A stretch of 6,097 nt of DNA from Synergistaceae bacterium (GTDB lineage: Bacteria > Synergistota > Synergistia > Synergistales > Aminobacteriaceae). The position numbers and the translations under genes were made by a program. The stretch spans positions 1 to 6,097 of the forward strand of contig JALHFZ010000105.1 of assembly GCA_022837505.1 (NCBI GenBank), written 5' to 3'. Positions 5,313-6,097 of the stretch are shown here, one piece after another (the stretch's first letter is position 1; every line of letters begins with the position of its first letter). The notes beneath the pieces are model-generated. The model made no database searches. It was given only the letters and a program-made list of their open reading frames with translations, and had not been told where the DNA came from.

Positions 5313-6097
5313 CTAGCCGAAGAGCTTCATGATGCCCTTGAAGGAGTTGAAGCCCATCCATGCAGTGAAGACCACCATGACCCAGCCGAGACCGGTCATC
5401 CACATGGGGTGACGATAATCCCCCACCACTTTCTTGTTGTAGGCCGCCAGCAGGACCGATCCGAGGGAGAGGGGAAGGATCAGGCCGTTCAGCGAACCGG
5501 CGAGGATGAGAAGGACCACGGGACGCCCCACGATGGTAAGAATCGCCGTGGAGGCGATGATGAACCCTATGATCCAGTAGCGGTAGTATTTCTCCACTAC
5601 GGTGAAGATAGTCCGCAGGAAGGAGACGGAAGTGTAGGAGGCTCCCACCACGGAAGTGATGGCCGCGGCCCAGAGCACCACGCCCGCCACTCGGTAACCC
5701 AGTTCCCCCGCGCCGATCTGGAAGGCCGAGGCGACGGGGTTCTTCATGTCGATGGGCGTTCCGATAAGCACGACGCCGAGGAAGGCGAGGAAGAGAAGAT
5801 AGCGCATGACGCCGGTGATCAGGATGCCGTTGATGGATCCCTTGCTGATCTGGCCGATATTCTCCACGCCGGTGATCCCCGCGTCGATGATCCGGTGCAC
5901 ACCCGAGAAGGTGATATAGCCGCCCACCGTTCCGCCCACGAGGGTGAGCACCACGAGCCACTTGTAGTTCTTCAAAAGGTCGATGCTCGTCAGGGGCTTC
6001 ACCATCTCAACCACGGTCTCCATCACCGGGGGCTTCGTCACGAAGACCACGTAGGCCACGAGGGCGAGCATGAGGAACCCGAGGACCTGGGTGAACC
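5313..6097 (-). CDS. NRAMP-family (YcsG-like) transporter, 5' partial
   Basis: An inner-membrane transporter of the NRAMP family (LeuT-like fold), 260 visible residues ending at TAG 5313-5315. The frame stays open to the window edge, so the N-terminal third is missing (NRAMPs are roughly 400 residues). The Met codon at 6069-6071 is inside a membrane segment and is not the start. About seven hydrophobic stretches are visible, in visible-residue numbering: 1-20, 46-65, 88-112, 129-155, 169-187, 191-216 and 230-248. They probably correspond to TM5-TM11. At the TM6 position the sequence is GGTVGGYITFSGVHR rather than the Met-Pro-His motif of classical Mn/Fe NRAMPs. B. subtilis YcsG, annotated as a metal transporter, lies in the equivalent cluster. 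The substrate is unproven: a divalent metal by family, or 5-oxoproline or a related organic acid by context. Confidence 0.85.
   Translation of the reverse strand, partial: FTQVLGFLMLALVAYVVFVTKPPVMETVVEMVKPLTSIDLLKNYKWLVVLTLVGGTVGGYITFSGVHRIIDAGITGVENIGQISKGSINGILITGVMRYLLFLAFLGVVLIGTPIDMKNPVASAFQIGAGELGYRVAGVVLWAAAITSVVGASYTSVSFLRTIFTVVEKYYRYWIIGFIIASTAILTIVGRPVVLLILAGSLNGLILPLSLGSVLLAAYNKKVVGDYRHPMWMTGLGWVMVVFTAWMGFNSFKGIMKLFG

Noticed and set aside
4541..5332. A 263-codon open frame on the + strand
   Set aside because: It is antisense to the whole of pxpB, which is unmistakable by motif. Low-complexity shadow translation.
5281..5961. A 226-codon minus-strand frame overlapping the transporter
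   Set aside because: It is an Arg/His-rich alternative frame of the membrane protein gene. The frame at 5313-6097 has the expected hydrophobic segments and NRAMP-like motifs.

Overview
The window is a GC-rich (by eye, a little over 60%) bacterial chromosomal segment, densely coding, with two gene groups pointing at each other. Gene content (LysW-type lysine biosynthesis beside a 5-oxoprolinase cluster) and protein style fit an anaerobic amino-acid-fermenting bacterium such as a member of the Synergistota. That assignment is an impression from protein flavour, not a search result.

Left part, + strand (1-1857): the 3' two-thirds of a class-III PLP aminotransferase of the ArgD/LysJ family, overlapping by 4 nt (ATGA) an M20 metallopeptidase-family deacylase best matching LysK. 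Together they catalyse the last two steps of the alpha-aminoadipate (LysW carrier) lysine route, or the equivalent ornithine steps. The lysK reading frame is broken: residues 1 to about 213 are in one frame, and the conserved C-terminal third continues in the -1 frame from about 1483 to 1857.

Middle (1858-1915): the only real intergenic gap, 58 nt, almost filled by a perfect 16-bp hairpin with an inner GAAA tetraloop. It is probably a shared terminator for the two convergent units.

Right part, - strand (6097 down to 1916): an NRAMP-like membrane transporter (start beyond the window), then pxpB, pxpC, pxpA and a DUF1445/YcsI-family gene. Spacing is 28 nt, 4-nt overlap, 2 nt and 4-nt overlap, and each gene inside the window has a clear Shine-Dalgarno sequence. 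PxpABC is the ATP-dependent prokaryotic 5-oxoprolinase (5-oxoproline to glutamate). The set resembles the Bacillus subtilis ycsF-ycsG-ycsI-kipI-kipA operon, with the order changed and no kipR-type regulator visible here. The likely joint role is uptake or recycling of 5-oxoproline into glutamate, with the DUF1445 protein and the NRAMP-like transporter as the two partners of unproven function. No RNA genes, mobile elements, CRISPR arrays or origins were seen.
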